From NCBI GenBank assembly GCA_030593425.1, contig JAUVHF010000014.1, positions 1 through 17,901 of the forward strand: a DNA stretch of 17,901 nucleotides, given 5' to 3'. The stretch comes from Anaerolineales bacterium. GTDB taxonomy: Bacteria; Chloroflexota; Anaerolineae; UBA7937. This document shows positions 1-7,400 of the stretch, piece by piece. The notes below the pieces were generated by a model. The model was not told where the DNA came from, made no database searches, and saw only the letters and a list, made by a program, of their open reading frames with translations. Each line of letters opens with the position of its first letter. Within the stretch, counting starts at the first letter, position 1. Made by a program: the position numbers and the translations under genes.

Positions 1-1
1 A

Positions 2-568
2 GTCTACGGTGTGGATCTGGAAGCGAGTAGAGTGGCTGAGGCAGCGAGGGGGCTGCCTAACCTGGCCGCTGCTCAGGCCGAGGAGTTACCCTTTCCCCCA
101 GACCGCTTCGACGTCGTCCTCCTCCATGAGGTGATAGAGCATGTGGAGGACGATAGAGGGGTGGTGCGAGAGGCTTACCGGGTGACCAAGCCCCAGGGCC
201 GCATGGTCATCTTCGCCCCCAACAGGCTCTACCCCTTCGAGACCCACGGGATATATTGGCGGGGTAGATATAGATTCGGAAACATCCCTCTAGTAAACTA
301 CCTGCCGGATAGCCTGCGGCGACGTCTCGTTCCCCACGTGCGCGCCTATACAGCAGGAGGGCTCCTTCGCCTCTTGGAAGGTCTGCCTCATAGGATCATC
401 GTTCATACCCAGATCTACCCTGGGTACGATAAGATAGAGGCTCGAAGCCTCAAATTGGCTAGCTTTCTCCGCCGCTTCACTTATGCCCTGCAGAGGACAC
501 CCTTACGTCTATTCGGCCTCTCCCATCTGCTGGTGGTAGAGAAGGGAGAAGGATACCCTTCGCCTTGA
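2..568 (+). CDS. Class I SAM-dependent methyltransferase, C-terminal part (5' end outside window)
   Basis: The open frame runs in from the left edge. Its first visible residues, VYGVDLE, look like the end of the AdoMet-binding motif I and the acidic residue after beta-2, so the GTG at 11 is internal and the true start lies outside the window. AEELPFPPDRFDVVLLHEVIEHV follows in two parts: the motif II/III region and the EVIEHV string typical of the Methyltransf_11 type. PNRLYPFETHG comes next. The remaining part (about 90 residues) is basic and substrate-specific in such enzymes. The substrate cannot be told from sequence; small-molecule, quinone, lipid or sugar methylation are all possible. 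The gene stops 68 bp before the penicillin-binding protein gene on the same strand. Family assignment is firm; function is open. Confidence 0.82.
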   Translation, partial: VYGVDLEASRVAEAARGLPNLAAAQAEELPFPPDRFDVVLLHEVIEHVEDDRGVVREAYRVTKPQGRMVIFAPNRLYPFETHGIYWRGRYRFGNIPLVNYLPDSLRRRLVPHVRAYTAGGLLRLLEGLPHRIIVHTQIYPGYDKIEARSLKLASFLRRFTYALQRTPLRLFGLSHLLVVEKGEGYPSP

Positions 569-635
569 AACAGGCTTGCGCTTTCAGCCCGCTTGAAGTA
601 ACATATTTTATGATTGGTTTGAAGAAGGGCGAACC

Positions 636-3623
636 GTGAGAAACAACACCAAAGCGATAATCGCCCGCCGACGACGAGAGCGGGTTCACCGGAATAACGG
701 CAGCAAGATCGCCAAACTGCTCGCCTCCAGCCTCGTCCTCCTCGCTCTGGCGACCATCCTGGCCATGGTAGCCAGTCTGGGCAGCGTGGTGGCGGTCTAC
801 GCCTACTACGCTCGTCAACTGCCCCCGCCAGAGGCTATAGAGTTCCGTTCCCGGGCCACTTTCCAGACCACCAAGATATACGACCGCACGGGAACTGTGC
901 CCCTCTGGGAGATATTCGACCCCCAGTGGGGCAACCGCACCGTGGTGCCCTTGGAGCAGATCCCCCTCCATCTCCAACAGGCCACCATAGCCATCGAGGA
1001 CAAAGATTTCTATAGTAACCCGGGGGTAGATATCCGGGGGATAGCAAGGGCTGCTGTGGGGAACCTAACCGGTGTAGTCTGCCAAATGGAGGGTGCGACA
1101 TCGTTGTGCGGTGCGCTGGAATCGGCTTTACCGGAGGCGATTGGAATCAGCCTCCACTACCGAGGAGGGGGGAGCACAATCACCGTCCAATTAGTTAAAA
1201 ACGTGTTGATCCCCTTGGAGGAGAGGACGCAACGAACCCTGGCCCGGAAGATAAAAGAGGCCATATTGTCCCTGGAGATCACCCGCCGATACGATAAGGA
1301 TCGGATCTTAGCCTGGTACCTGAACAACTCCTTCTACGGGAATCTGGCTTACGGGGTGGAAGCGGCCGCCCAAGCCTACTTCGGGAAGCGTATCCAAGAT
1401 CTGACGCTGGCAGAAGCGGCGATGCTAGCCGCCCTTCCCCAGGCTCCTGGTGCCAACTCCCCCCTTGATTACCCGGAGCGAGCCCAGGAGAGGCAACATC
1501 TGGTACTGGATGCTATGTACCGTCAGGGGTACGTCACCTATGAGGAGATAGTGGCCGCCAAGAGCGAGACGCTCCATTACGCTCCGCAAAGGTTCGATAT
1601 CATAGCCCCCCATTTCGTGACGTATGTGCGCCAACTCTTGGAAGAGAGGTATGGTCCAGAGGTAGTCTACTCGGGCGGGTTGCGGGTCTATACCACTATA
1701 GATCTGAAGATGATGGAAGCGGCCCAGCGGATCGCCAACGAGCATATCGCCAAACTCCAAGAGGAAGACCGAAATGTAACCAACGCTGGTCTGGTGACCA
1801 TCAAGCCCTCCACGGGGGAGATCTTGGCCATGCTGGGGAGCCTCGACTACTTCAACCCCGATATCGATGGGCAGGTGAACACCACCCTGGCCTCTCGGCA
1901 GCCCGGTTCCTCTTTCAAGATCTTCACCTACTCTACGGCCTTCATGCAGGGCTATACCCCGGCTACCATGATCATGGATGTGCGCACCACCTTCGATGAT
2001 TACCCCAACCCCCCTTACACCCCGGAGAACTACGACCGCAAATACCATGGCCCCTTGCGGATACGCCAGGCCTTGGCTCGCTCAGTGAACATCCCAGCGG
2101 TGAAGGTACTCCATATGGTAGGGGTGAAGAACGTCATCGCCACCGCTCATCGCATGGGCATCAACACCTTGACCAAGGATTACTATGGGTTGAGCCTCAC
2201 CTTGGGGGGTGGCGAGGTGCGGCCCTTGGATATGACCTACGCCTTCGGAGTGGTGGCCAATGGAGGGGTGATGGCTGGGCGGCCGGTCTCCCCCGACAAG
2301 GTCCGGCCTGGCTACCGGGAATTGGACCCTGTAGCCATCCTGCGAGTGGAGGATGCGCAAGGGAACGTATTGGAGGAGTATCTGGTTCCTGAGACGAGAG
2401 AGGTCCTGGACCCCAAAGTCGCCTATCTCATGACCAGCATCTTCTCGGACAACGCGGCGCGAACCCCCGCCTTCGGGCCCAATAGCCCCCTCCTCCTTAG
2501 CCGACCAGCAGCGGCCAAGACGGGAACCACCGACGACTTTCGTGACGCCTGGACCATCGGCTATACGCCCCAATTGGTGACCGGCGTCTGGGTAGGGAAC
2601 TCCGATAACCAACCCATGGAGCACGTTCCCGGCTCCCGGGGCGCCGGGCCCATCTGGCATGACTATATGGAAGAGATATTGGCCTCCTATCCGGTGGAGG
2701 GTTTCATCGAGCCGCCAGGGTTGGAGCATCTGGTAGTGGACGCCACCTCGGGGCTTCTCCCCACCGAGTACTCCCCTAGCACGGTAGAGGAGATATTCCT
2801 CCCCGGCACAGCGCCCACCACCTACGATAATGTGCATCAAGCCTTCCGCATCGATCCAGAATCGGGCAAGTTAGCTACCGTCTATTGTCCCTCTGTGGAG
2901 GAAAGGGTCTATGAGATCTACCCTCCAGAGGCGGCCGACTGGGTACGGGAAAACGAGATCCCCCAGCCACCTACCGACTATTGCGACCTCCACGGGCCAG
3001 GCCCGGCTATGGGAGATGTGGCTATCACCCGGCCTCGCCCCTACGCCTACGTTCATGGGCAAGTGCCCATCGAAGGGAGCGCGCGGGGGCCCAGGTTCCG
3101 CCTCTACCGGCTGGAATACGGCGAGGGACTGAACCCTTTGTCCTGGGTCCGGATCGGCGGGGACCATCATAACCAAGTTGACCACGGACTCCTAGAGATG
3201 TGGGATGCTAGCGGTTTGAACGGCCTCTACACCTTGCAACTTACCGTGGTCCGAAACGACGATAGTTACGAGCAGGCCTCCATTCAGGTCACGGTAGATA
3301 ACACCCCTCCCGAGGTGGAAATCACCTACCCCCCAGATGGCGCCCTCTACGTGATGGAAGACGATGAGTGGGTGAGCATCCAAGCGGAAGCGCGGGATAA
3401 CTTCTCCATAGAGAGGGTAGAGTTCTACCTAGACGATCACCTCCTCAGTTACGACACGGTGAGCCCCTACAACCAGAAGTGGACCATCACCATGGGATCC
3501 GCCCTTACAGAGACCCACACCATCCATGTAGTGGCCGTCGATGCCGCCGGGAATCGCACCGAGAGCGAGAAGGTCAAGATCAACGTCATCCCCAAAAAAG
3601 AAGAGCAACTAAGCATAGAATAG
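636..3623 (+). CDS. Class A penicillin-binding protein (bifunctional transglycosylase/transpeptidase), PBP1A type
   Basis: Polymerises lipid II and cross-links peptidoglycan at the outer face of the membrane. In order: basic cytoplasmic tail (RRRRER), one membrane helix at about residues 25-57, GT51 glycosyltransferase with catalytic E121 in EDKDFY, GGGSTITVQ at 177-185, and ITRRYDKDRILAWYLN. The transpeptidase has nucleophile S425 in SSFK, SVN at 483-485 and KTGT at 628-631. The C-terminal part (about 795-985) appears to be two beta-sandwich modules, the last starting DNTPPEVEITYPPDG, which resembles bacterial Ig-like domains. All catalytic motifs are present. Unusual is an insert of about 30 residues (147-176, with C149 and C158) just before GGGSTIT. 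The GTG start at 636 fits the position of the basic tail and follows an AAGAAGGG ribosome site; the ATG at 610 opens only a nine-codon frame. At 995 residues it is longer than typical PBP1A (about 700-850) because of the tail domains. Confidence 0.95.
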   Translation: MRNNTKAIIARRRRERVHRNNGSKIAKLLASSLVLLALATILAMVASLGSVVAVYAYYARQLPPPEAIEFRSRATFQTTKIYDRTGTVPLWEIFDPQWGNRTVVPLEQIPLHLQQATIAIEDKDFYSNPGVDIRGIARAAVGNLTGVVCQMEGATSLCGALESALPEAIGISLHYRGGGSTITVQLVKNVLIPLEERTQRTLARKIKEAILSLEITRRYDKDRILAWYLNNSFYGNLAYGVEAAAQAYFGKRIQDLTLAEAAMLAALPQAPGANSPLDYPERAQERQHLVLDAMYRQGYVTYEEIVAAKSETLHYAPQRFDIIAPHFVTYVRQLLEERYGPEVVYSGGLRVYTTIDLKMMEAAQRIANEHIAKLQEEDRNVTNAGLVTIKPSTGEILAMLGSLDYFNPDIDGQVNTTLASRQPGSSFKIFTYSTAFMQGYTPATMIMDVRTTFDDYPNPPYTPENYDRKYHGPLRIRQALARSVNIPAVKVLHMVGVKNVIATAHRMGINTLTKDYYGLSLTLGGGEVRPLDMTYAFGVVANGGVMAGRPVSPDKVRPGYRELDPVAILRVEDAQGNVLEEYLVPETREVLDPKVAYLMTSIFSDNAARTPAFGPNSPLLLSRPAAAKTGTTDDFRDAWTIGYTPQLVTGVWVGNSDNQPMEHVPGSRGAGPIWHDYMEEILASYPVEGFIEPPGLEHLVVDATSGLLPTEYSPSTVEEIFLPGTAPTTYDNVHQAFRIDPESGKLATVYCPSVEERVYEIYPPEAADWVRENEIPQPPTDYCDLHGPGPAMGDVAITRPRPYAYVHGQVPIEGSARGPRFRLYRLEYGEGLNPLSWVRIGGDHHNQVDHGLLEMWDASGLNGLYTLQLTVVRNDDSYEQASIQVTVDNTPPEVEITYPPDGALYVMEDDEWVSIQAEARDNFSIERVEFYLDDHLLSYDTVSPYNQKWTITMGSALTETHTIHVVAVDAAGNRTESEKVKINVIPKKEEQLSIE

Positions 3624-3639
3624 TCCCTTTGGAGGGATT

Positions 3640-4401
3640 GTGAGGATCCTAGCCACCAACGATGACGGCATCGACGCTCCCGGCCTTCGGGCCTTGGTCG
3701 TAGCCCTGCGAGAGGTGGGGGAGGTCGTAGTGGTGGCACCCGACCATAACTGGTCGGCCGCCGGCCTCACCAAAACGATGCATAAGCCGCTGCGGATAAG
3801 CAAGGCTCACCTCTCCGACGGCTACCCTGCATATACCACCAACGGGGCCCCCTCCGATTGCGTGGCTCTGGCCCTCTTAGGGATCCTCCCCCAACCCCCA
3901 GACCTGGTGGTTTCGGGCATCAACCCGGGGGCCAACATGGCTAACGACATCCTCTATTCCGGGACGGTGACGGCGGCTATGGAAGGGGTCATCTCCAACA
4001 TCCCCTCCTTGGCCGTATCCCTAGACAGTTGCGAGCATGAGGCCGACTTCACCTACGCCGCTCGTTTCACCGCCGGGTTGGCTGGTCAGGTGCACAAACG
4101 CGACCTTCCCCCTGGGGTGCTTCTAAATATCAACGTGCCTCACCTCCCTCCCTCAGAGATAGCCGGGGTGGAGATCACCCGTCTGGGGAGAAGGCTCTAT
4201 AAGGACGCCCTCGTTGAGCGCCGGGATCCCCGGGGCCGCACTTACTACTGGATCGGCGGGGATAGACCAGGAGGGGTGCTTGAAGAGGGAACCGATATCT
4301 GGGCTCTAGCCCACAAAAGGATATCGATCACCCCCCTGCAACTAGATATGACCGATCAGTCCCTCATCGCTGAACTCAAAAAGTGGGAGGTCAAGGCTTA
4401 A
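3640..4401 (+). CDS. surE: 5'/3'-nucleotidase SurE (nucleoside monophosphate phosphatase)
   Basis: Metal-dependent phosphatase that removes phosphate from nucleoside 5'/3'-monophosphates, linked to stationary-phase survival. The N-terminus RILATNDDGIDAPG carries the metal ligands D8 and D9. S39 (in NWSAAG) and N95 (in SGINPGANM) are the other expected ligands, and GTVTAAMEG follows. Length (253 residues) is that of the family. The start is GTG at 3640, with a strong GGAGGG site ending a few bases before it and only 16 bp after the PBP stop. The next gene, a nitroreductase, begins 3 bp after the stop, so the two are probably co-transcribed and translationally coupled. No link in function is evident between them. 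Confidence 0.96.
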   Translation: MRILATNDDGIDAPGLRALVVALREVGEVVVVAPDHNWSAAGLTKTMHKPLRISKAHLSDGYPAYTTNGAPSDCVALALLGILPQPPDLVVSGINPGANMANDILYSGTVTAAMEGVISNIPSLAVSLDSCEHEADFTYAARFTAGLAGQVHKRDLPPGVLLNINVPHLPPSEIAGVEITRLGRRLYKDALVERRDPRGRTYYWIGGDRPGGVLEEGTDIWALAHKRISITPLQLDMTDQSLIAELKKWEVKA

Positions 4402-4404
4402 TAG

Positions 4405-4941
4405 ATGGACTTCTGGGAAGTTATCGAGAGTAGATACAGCCTCCGCGATTTCGACCCGTCCCGAGATGTGGCTCCCGAAGAGGTGGAGAAGATCCTGCGG
4501 GCGGCGATCAGGGCTCCCTCGGCGGGGAACCTACAACCCTGGTTCTTCGTGGTGGTGAGGGAGGCGGAGAAAAAGGAGGCCTTGGCTCGGGCCGGGTTGG
4601 ATCAGCGCTTCATCGCCCGGGCTCCGGTGGTAGTGGTCGTCTGTGCCGACCCGGACCGCTCGGCGATGCGGTACGGTGGGCGAGGGGTGAACCTATATTG
4701 CCTCCAGGATACCGCCGCGGCCACGGAGAACCTGTTGCTCGCCGCGGTAGCCTTGGGGCTGGGAGGCTGCTGGGTAGGGGCCTTCAACGAGGAGGAAGCG
4801 ACTCGAGCCCTGGACCTACCATCCCACCTCCGGCCAGTAGCCATCGTACCCTTGGGGTACCCAGCCCGGCCTCGGACGCGCAGAACACCGCGGCGAGACC
4901 TCAAAGAGGTGAGTGCGTTCGCATCCCGTCTTCGACCCTGA
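4405..4941 (+). CDS. Nitroreductase-family FMN oxidoreductase
   Basis: Flavin-dependent NAD(P)H oxidoreductase of the nitroreductase fold. The N-terminus has the family pattern IESRYSLRDFD (basic residues that contact FMN phosphate), then APSAGNLQPWFFVVV at about 38-51. A helix with ATENLLLAAVALGLGGCWVG sits near 105-125 (given here in parts: ATENLLLAA, LGLGGCW). The short C-terminal tail has LGYPARPRTRR. At 178 residues it is a small, single-domain form. The physiological substrate cannot be read from the sequence. It starts 3 bp after surE; its ribosome site (GGGAGG, 4385-4390) lies inside the end of surE. Confidence 0.9.
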   Translation: MDFWEVIESRYSLRDFDPSRDVAPEEVEKILRAAIRAPSAGNLQPWFFVVVREAEKKEALARAGLDQRFIARAPVVVVVCADPDRSAMRYGGRGVNLYCLQDTAAATENLLLAAVALGLGGCWVGAFNEEEATRALDLPSHLRPVAIVPLGYPARPRTRRTPRRDLKEVSAFASRLRP

Positions 4942-5025
4942 AGGACAAGACGATCTGTAGCCCGGACAAGGGTATCCCGGGGATCGTTTCAAGACGACAG
5001 AGAACTCTTCATAGAAAGGAGAGAA

Positions 5026-5979
5026 ATGGCCAAGACCAAGTACGCTTTCTTTGAAGGTCAGATCGTGCCCATCGAGAGAGCCAAGGTCAGCATCATGACT
5101 CACGCCTTGAACTATGGCACCGGTTGCTTCGAGGGGATACGCGCCTACTGGAACGACGAAGAGGAGGAGCTATACGTCCTCAAGATGCGGGAGCATTACG
5201 AGCGGTTCCACCGCTCCTGCCACATGCTCCTCATCTCCCTTCCCTACGATGTGGATACCCTAGGCGATATCACCCTGGAACTCCTGCGCAGGGAGGGCTT
5301 CCAGGAGGATATCTACGTACGTCCCCTGGCCTACAAGGCCAGTGAGAAACTGGCGGTGCAGCTCCAGGACTTGGAGGATGAGTGCGCTATCTTCGTCACT
5401 CCCTTCGGCAAATATATCGAGAAGGAGGAAGGAGCGAGTGTTGGCGTCTCCTCCTGGCAGAGGATAAGCGATAACGCCATCCCCGCCCGGGGTAAGATCA
5501 CCGGCTCCTACATAAACCCCGCCCTCATCAAGACCGAGGCGATAATGAACGGCTACGACGAAGCCATCGTCCTGACCGCGGACGGCCATGTCTCCGAGGG
5601 GAGCGCGCAGAACCTCTTCATCGTGCGGGATGGGAAACTGGTCACTTCGCCCGTAACGGAAGATATCCTGGAGGGGATAACCAGGGCCTCCCTCATAGAA
5701 CTGGCTAGGGATGAACTGGGGATAGATACGGTGGAGCGGAAGATAGATAGAAGCGAACTCTATATGGCGGAGGAGGCCTTCTTCTGCGGCACGGGCGTCC
5801 AGATCGCGGCCATCGCCTCTATAGACCACCGCAAGGTGGGCACCGGTAAGATGGGCCCCATTGTGACGCGACTGCGCGACCTCTACTTCGACATCGCCCG
5901 GGGGAAGAACAAGAAGTACGCCCCCTGGGTGACCCCTGTCTATGCCGGAGCCAGGCGAGAGAGACTAGCAGCCACGTAG
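5026..5979 (+). CDS. ilvE: Branched-chain amino acid aminotransferase (PLP fold type IV)
   Basis: Catalyses the last step of leucine, isoleucine and valine synthesis, moving the amino group between glutamate and the branched-chain 2-oxo acids. Seen: GQIVPIERAKVS, THALNYGTGCFEGIRAY, the region with YINPALIKTEA in which K169 is the expected Schiff-base lysine, VSEGSAQNLF (190-199) and LEGITRASLIELA. Length (317) is close to the usual 305-310. An AAAGGAG site lies just before the ATG at 5026. The gene is separated from the nitroreductase by 84 bp with no clear signal, and is followed by repeat A1 with a terminator-like hairpin. A D-amino-acid or aminodeoxychorismate role is less likely given the overall match to IlvE. 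The isoleucine link with the ile T-box operon further right may be coincidence. Confidence 0.94.
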   Translation: MAKTKYAFFEGQIVPIERAKVSIMTHALNYGTGCFEGIRAYWNDEEEELYVLKMREHYERFHRSCHMLLISLPYDVDTLGDITLELLRREGFQEDIYVRPLAYKASEKLAVQLQDLEDECAIFVTPFGKYIEKEEGASVGVSSWQRISDNAIPARGKITGSYINPALIKTEAIMNGYDEAIVLTADGHVSEGSAQNLFIVRDGKLVTSPVTEDILEGITRASLIELARDELGIDTVERKIDRSELYMAEEAFFCGTGVQIAAIASIDHRKVGTGKMGPIVTRLRDLYFDIARGKNKKYAPWVTPVYAGARRERLAAT

Positions 5980-6011
5980 AACCTGCGATGGCATGGGTGA
6001 GGCGGGTTTCT

Positions 6012-6141
6012 TTCCCCTGGCGTCAGCCTGTCCTGGCATCGTCAGCCTGTCCCGGTACTTGCCAGGCCGGGGGCCAGGGATGTTCCCATCTGACGCCTAT
6101 TCATTTGTGTGTAGCGTCGCAGTTCATGTGCGACGTTTTCT
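6012..6141 (+). repeat. Direct repeat A, copy 1 (130 bp), ending in a terminator-like hairpin
   Basis: It matches 9253-9382 base for base with four mismatches (positions 6017, 6086, 6120 and 6128 or thereabouts), an offset of exactly 3241 bp. Internally it has GGCGTCAG (6019-6026) complementary to CTGACGCC (6090-6097), two tandem CGTCAGCCTGTCC units, CCTGGCA/TGCCAGG arms, and at its right end a hairpin with a T-rich tail. No open frame fits it convincingly. It may be a non-coding RNA or mobile repeat; direct observation is only the duplication and the inverted arms. Confidence 0.9.
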
Positions 6142-6142
6142 T
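6115..6142 (+). terminator. Rho-independent terminator-like hairpin in repeat A1, downstream of ilvE
   Basis: Stem CGTCGCA (6115-6121), loop of 7, stem TGCGACG (6129-6135), followed by TTTTCTT. It faces the + strand and lies 136 bp after the ilvE stop, so it can end the ilvE transcript or a short RNA made from repeat A. The copy at 9356-9382 keeps the pairing through a G-U wobble that works only in + strand RNA. Confidence 0.65.
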
Positions 6143-6223
6143 AATTATCGGGGGAGGGGCCTGTCCTGCCTGCCCTGGCACGTGGGAGGCCAGGGAGCGA
6201 AGCCGAAGGATACCTGCCCTATT

Positions 6224-6254
6224 CCGTGCTGGCAGGAGTTACCTCCTGCCAGTC
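6224..6254 (+). repeat. Repeat C, copy 1: perfect 10-bp hairpin
   Basis: CTGGCAGGAG (6229-6238), loop TTAC, CTCCTGCCAG (6243-6252), then a T-rich stretch (TCCTTGTTTTCT) that would suit a + strand terminator. The outer sequence CCGTGCTGGCAG and GAGTTACCTCCTG recur at 9199-9247, where an extra 24-nt or so inner hairpin is present. It belongs to the same GC-rich hairpin repeats that edge the island. Confidence 0.7.
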
Positions 6255-6300
6255 CTTGTTTTCTACTCCCCGGCAACCGCTCCGTCTTTCCCTTCCCCTT

Positions 6301-6357
6301 CTCACCATGCCGCAGAAGATTCAGTCAGGTGTCCACGGTAATCTTTTGTTGCGGCAG
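6301..6357. repeat. Motif B1 with a hairpin partner
   Basis: Core CTCACCATGCCGCAGAAG at 6301-6318, first of five direct copies of the same motif in the island. Uniquely here, the motif has a downstream inverted partner: TGCCGCA and AAGATT (6308-6321) pair with AATCTT and TGCGGCA (6340-6356), giving a two-part stem around a loop of about 18 nt. It lies immediately after (3' of) the - strand gene that ends at 6360. Confidence 0.75.
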
Positions 6358-6359
6358 GC

Positions 6360-6674
6360 TCATAAGCGACTCAACCTGAATCTTCTATTCCCTATCGGTT
6401 CTAGTTGAAATCTCGGGGGTTTGCCTCTTGGCCATGGCGCAAGCCCATAGTCCAGCATCCATTTCCCTATTCTTACGCCCCGAAGCTCAGGACACTTTCG
6501 CCAAAATGAAGGTGACAACCGAACATCCACCACATCTCCATTGTCAAGCTCAAGGGCTACAGAAGTCCATCTCTTGCGAAAATAGTTGTCTCTGTCCTTG
6601 CGTCTTATTTTGATGCCATATCCACCGCCAGTCACATTATTGGCTTTCCCATTGTTCCACCCAGCCACTATCAT
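6360..6674 (-). CDS. Unrecognised small basic protein (about 104 residues)
   Basis: I do not recognise this protein. I choose the ATG at 6674 (MIVAGWNNGK) because GGGGGA stands 7-8 bases before it. The longer frame back to 6761 begins inside motif B2, and that part of the peptide is just translated repeat. The protein has a glycine-rich start (TGGGYGIKI), a basic stretch (RRKDRDNYFRKRW), a strand-like segment with VALELDNGDVVDVRLS, SFWRKCPELRG, and a proline-rich end (APWPRGKPPRFQLEP). It has no signal peptide or membrane segment. The predicted character is a small soluble beta-rich, basic protein, possibly nucleic-acid binding, but that is a guess. GC content is visibly lower than in the flanking housekeeping genes, which suggests transfer. 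Confidence 0.6.
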   Translation of the reverse strand: MIVAGWNNGKANNVTGGGYGIKIRRKDRDNYFRKRWTSVALELDNGDVVDVRLSPSFWRKCPELRGVRIGKWMLDYGLAPWPRGKPPRFQLEPIGNRRFRLSRL

Positions 6675-6724
6675 CTTGATTGTCCCCCTTGTTGTCTTCC
6701 CGCAACCGTAGATGCTCGTTCTCC

Positions 6725-6771
6725 CTCTCACCCTGCCGCGGAAGAGGTGGGCAACCGCCAAGCTGCCTACT
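6725..6771. repeat. Motif B2 (long form)
   Basis: Core CTCACCCTGCCGCGGAAG from 6727. The similarity to B4 continues for about 47 bp through CCGCCAAGCTGCCTA (B4: CCGCCAAGGTGCCTA). It sits between the stop of the SRPBCC gene and the start of the 104-residue protein gene, both on the - strand. Confidence 0.8.
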
Positions 6772-6789
6772 ATGTGGGGTCGCGCTGCC

Positions 6790-7227
6790 CTAAGCCTCCG
6801 CTTCTAGGATCTCCTTGAGCTTGGCCAGATTGGCTCCCACGTCTCTCTGAAACATGCGGATCACAATCCGCTCGGCCATGCTGAAGGACCCGCCCGTCTC
6901 CCCTTCGCCGACGATGGTGAGCCTTGTGCCGCCCTGAACGGGTTCCAAGGTCAAGGTCTGCTCCAGTGAGATAGGCCCTCCTGAGATCTTCTCCGTCACC
7001 CTCCTGTTGGGCTCGTAGTCGGTAATCTCTGCGGTGAATTCTATTCGCTGGCCAAGTAATTGGGCCGCTCCCCGGAGCGTCGTGCCCACGCCCTTGGGAC
7101 CCTCGGACGTCTGCTCCGCTTCAAGAATATACGATTCCCACTTGGGCGCATTCCCTTCGTCGTCCACGTACGCGAACACCTCTTCAACGGGTCGGTTGAT
7201 CACCACACTTGCTTCGATTCTTGCCAT
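6790..7227 (-). CDS. SRPBCC (START/polyketide-cyclase-like) ligand-binding fold protein
   Basis: A single SRPBCC domain of 145 residues. It begins IEASVVINRPVEEVFAYVDD, the typical first strand and helix, continues with WESYILEAEQ, FTAEITDYEPNRRVTEKI and LEPVQGGTRLTIV, and ends with the long C-terminal helix (ANLAKLKEILEAEA). Such proteins bind hydrophobic ligands; no catalytic residues can be assigned, so the ligand is unknown. I take the ATG at 7227, which has AAAGGAGG 8 bases before it, rather than the upstream ATG at 7296, whose extra residues run over motif B3 and are unlike the family. It stands alone with its own ribosome site between motifs B2 and B3. Confidence 0.85.
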   Translation of the reverse strand: MARIEASVVINRPVEEVFAYVDDEGNAPKWESYILEAEQTSEGPKGVGTTLRGAAQLLGQRIEFTAEITDYEPNRRVTEKISGGPISLEQTLTLEPVQGGTRLTIVGEGETGGSFSMAERIVIRMFQRDVGANLAKLKEILEAEA

Positions 7228-7290
7228 CTCCGCCTCCTTTCGTCCCTTGCGGTGGGCCACTCTTCCGTCGACCCACCACGTTTGTCCCCC

Positions 7291-7311
7291 TATCACCTGG
7301 CCGCAGAAGAG
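7291..7311. repeat. Motif B3 (divergent copy)
   Basis: TATCACCTGGCCGCAGAAGA: the TCACC and CCGCAGAAG parts are identical to the other copies, and the middle CTG is shifted to TGG. It lies 64 bp or more upstream of the SRPBCC start and about 90 bp beyond the stop of the PEBP gene. Confidence 0.65.
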
Positions 7312-7400
7312 TTGGCCTGATACACGCCGTCATACATCGCCAGCCAAGTGACCCGCAACCACGCTGTCATTCGTAGCCTGCAGCGCTTAGACGTAGGCCC

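Noticed and set aside
1425..2840. Long - strand frames opposite the PBP gene
   Set aside because: Composition (Gly/His/Val-rich) is that of antisense shadow; the + strand frame carries all PBP motifs.
4942..5025. Regulatory leader before ilvE
   Set aside because: I found no convincing hairpin with T-run, T-box or attenuator peptide; only a normal ribosome site.
5988..6408. Open frames within repeat A1 and its flank (for example 5988-6341, 5993-6379)
   Set aside because: They run over hairpin repeats, have no ribosome site, show low-complexity Pro/Ser/Cys composition and are mirrored in the A2 copy in other frames.
6675..6761. N-terminal extension of the 104-residue protein and, likewise, of the SRPBCC protein (7228-7296)
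   Set aside because: Both extensions are translated repeat B or leader sequence, and well-placed ribosome sites stand before the inner ATGs.
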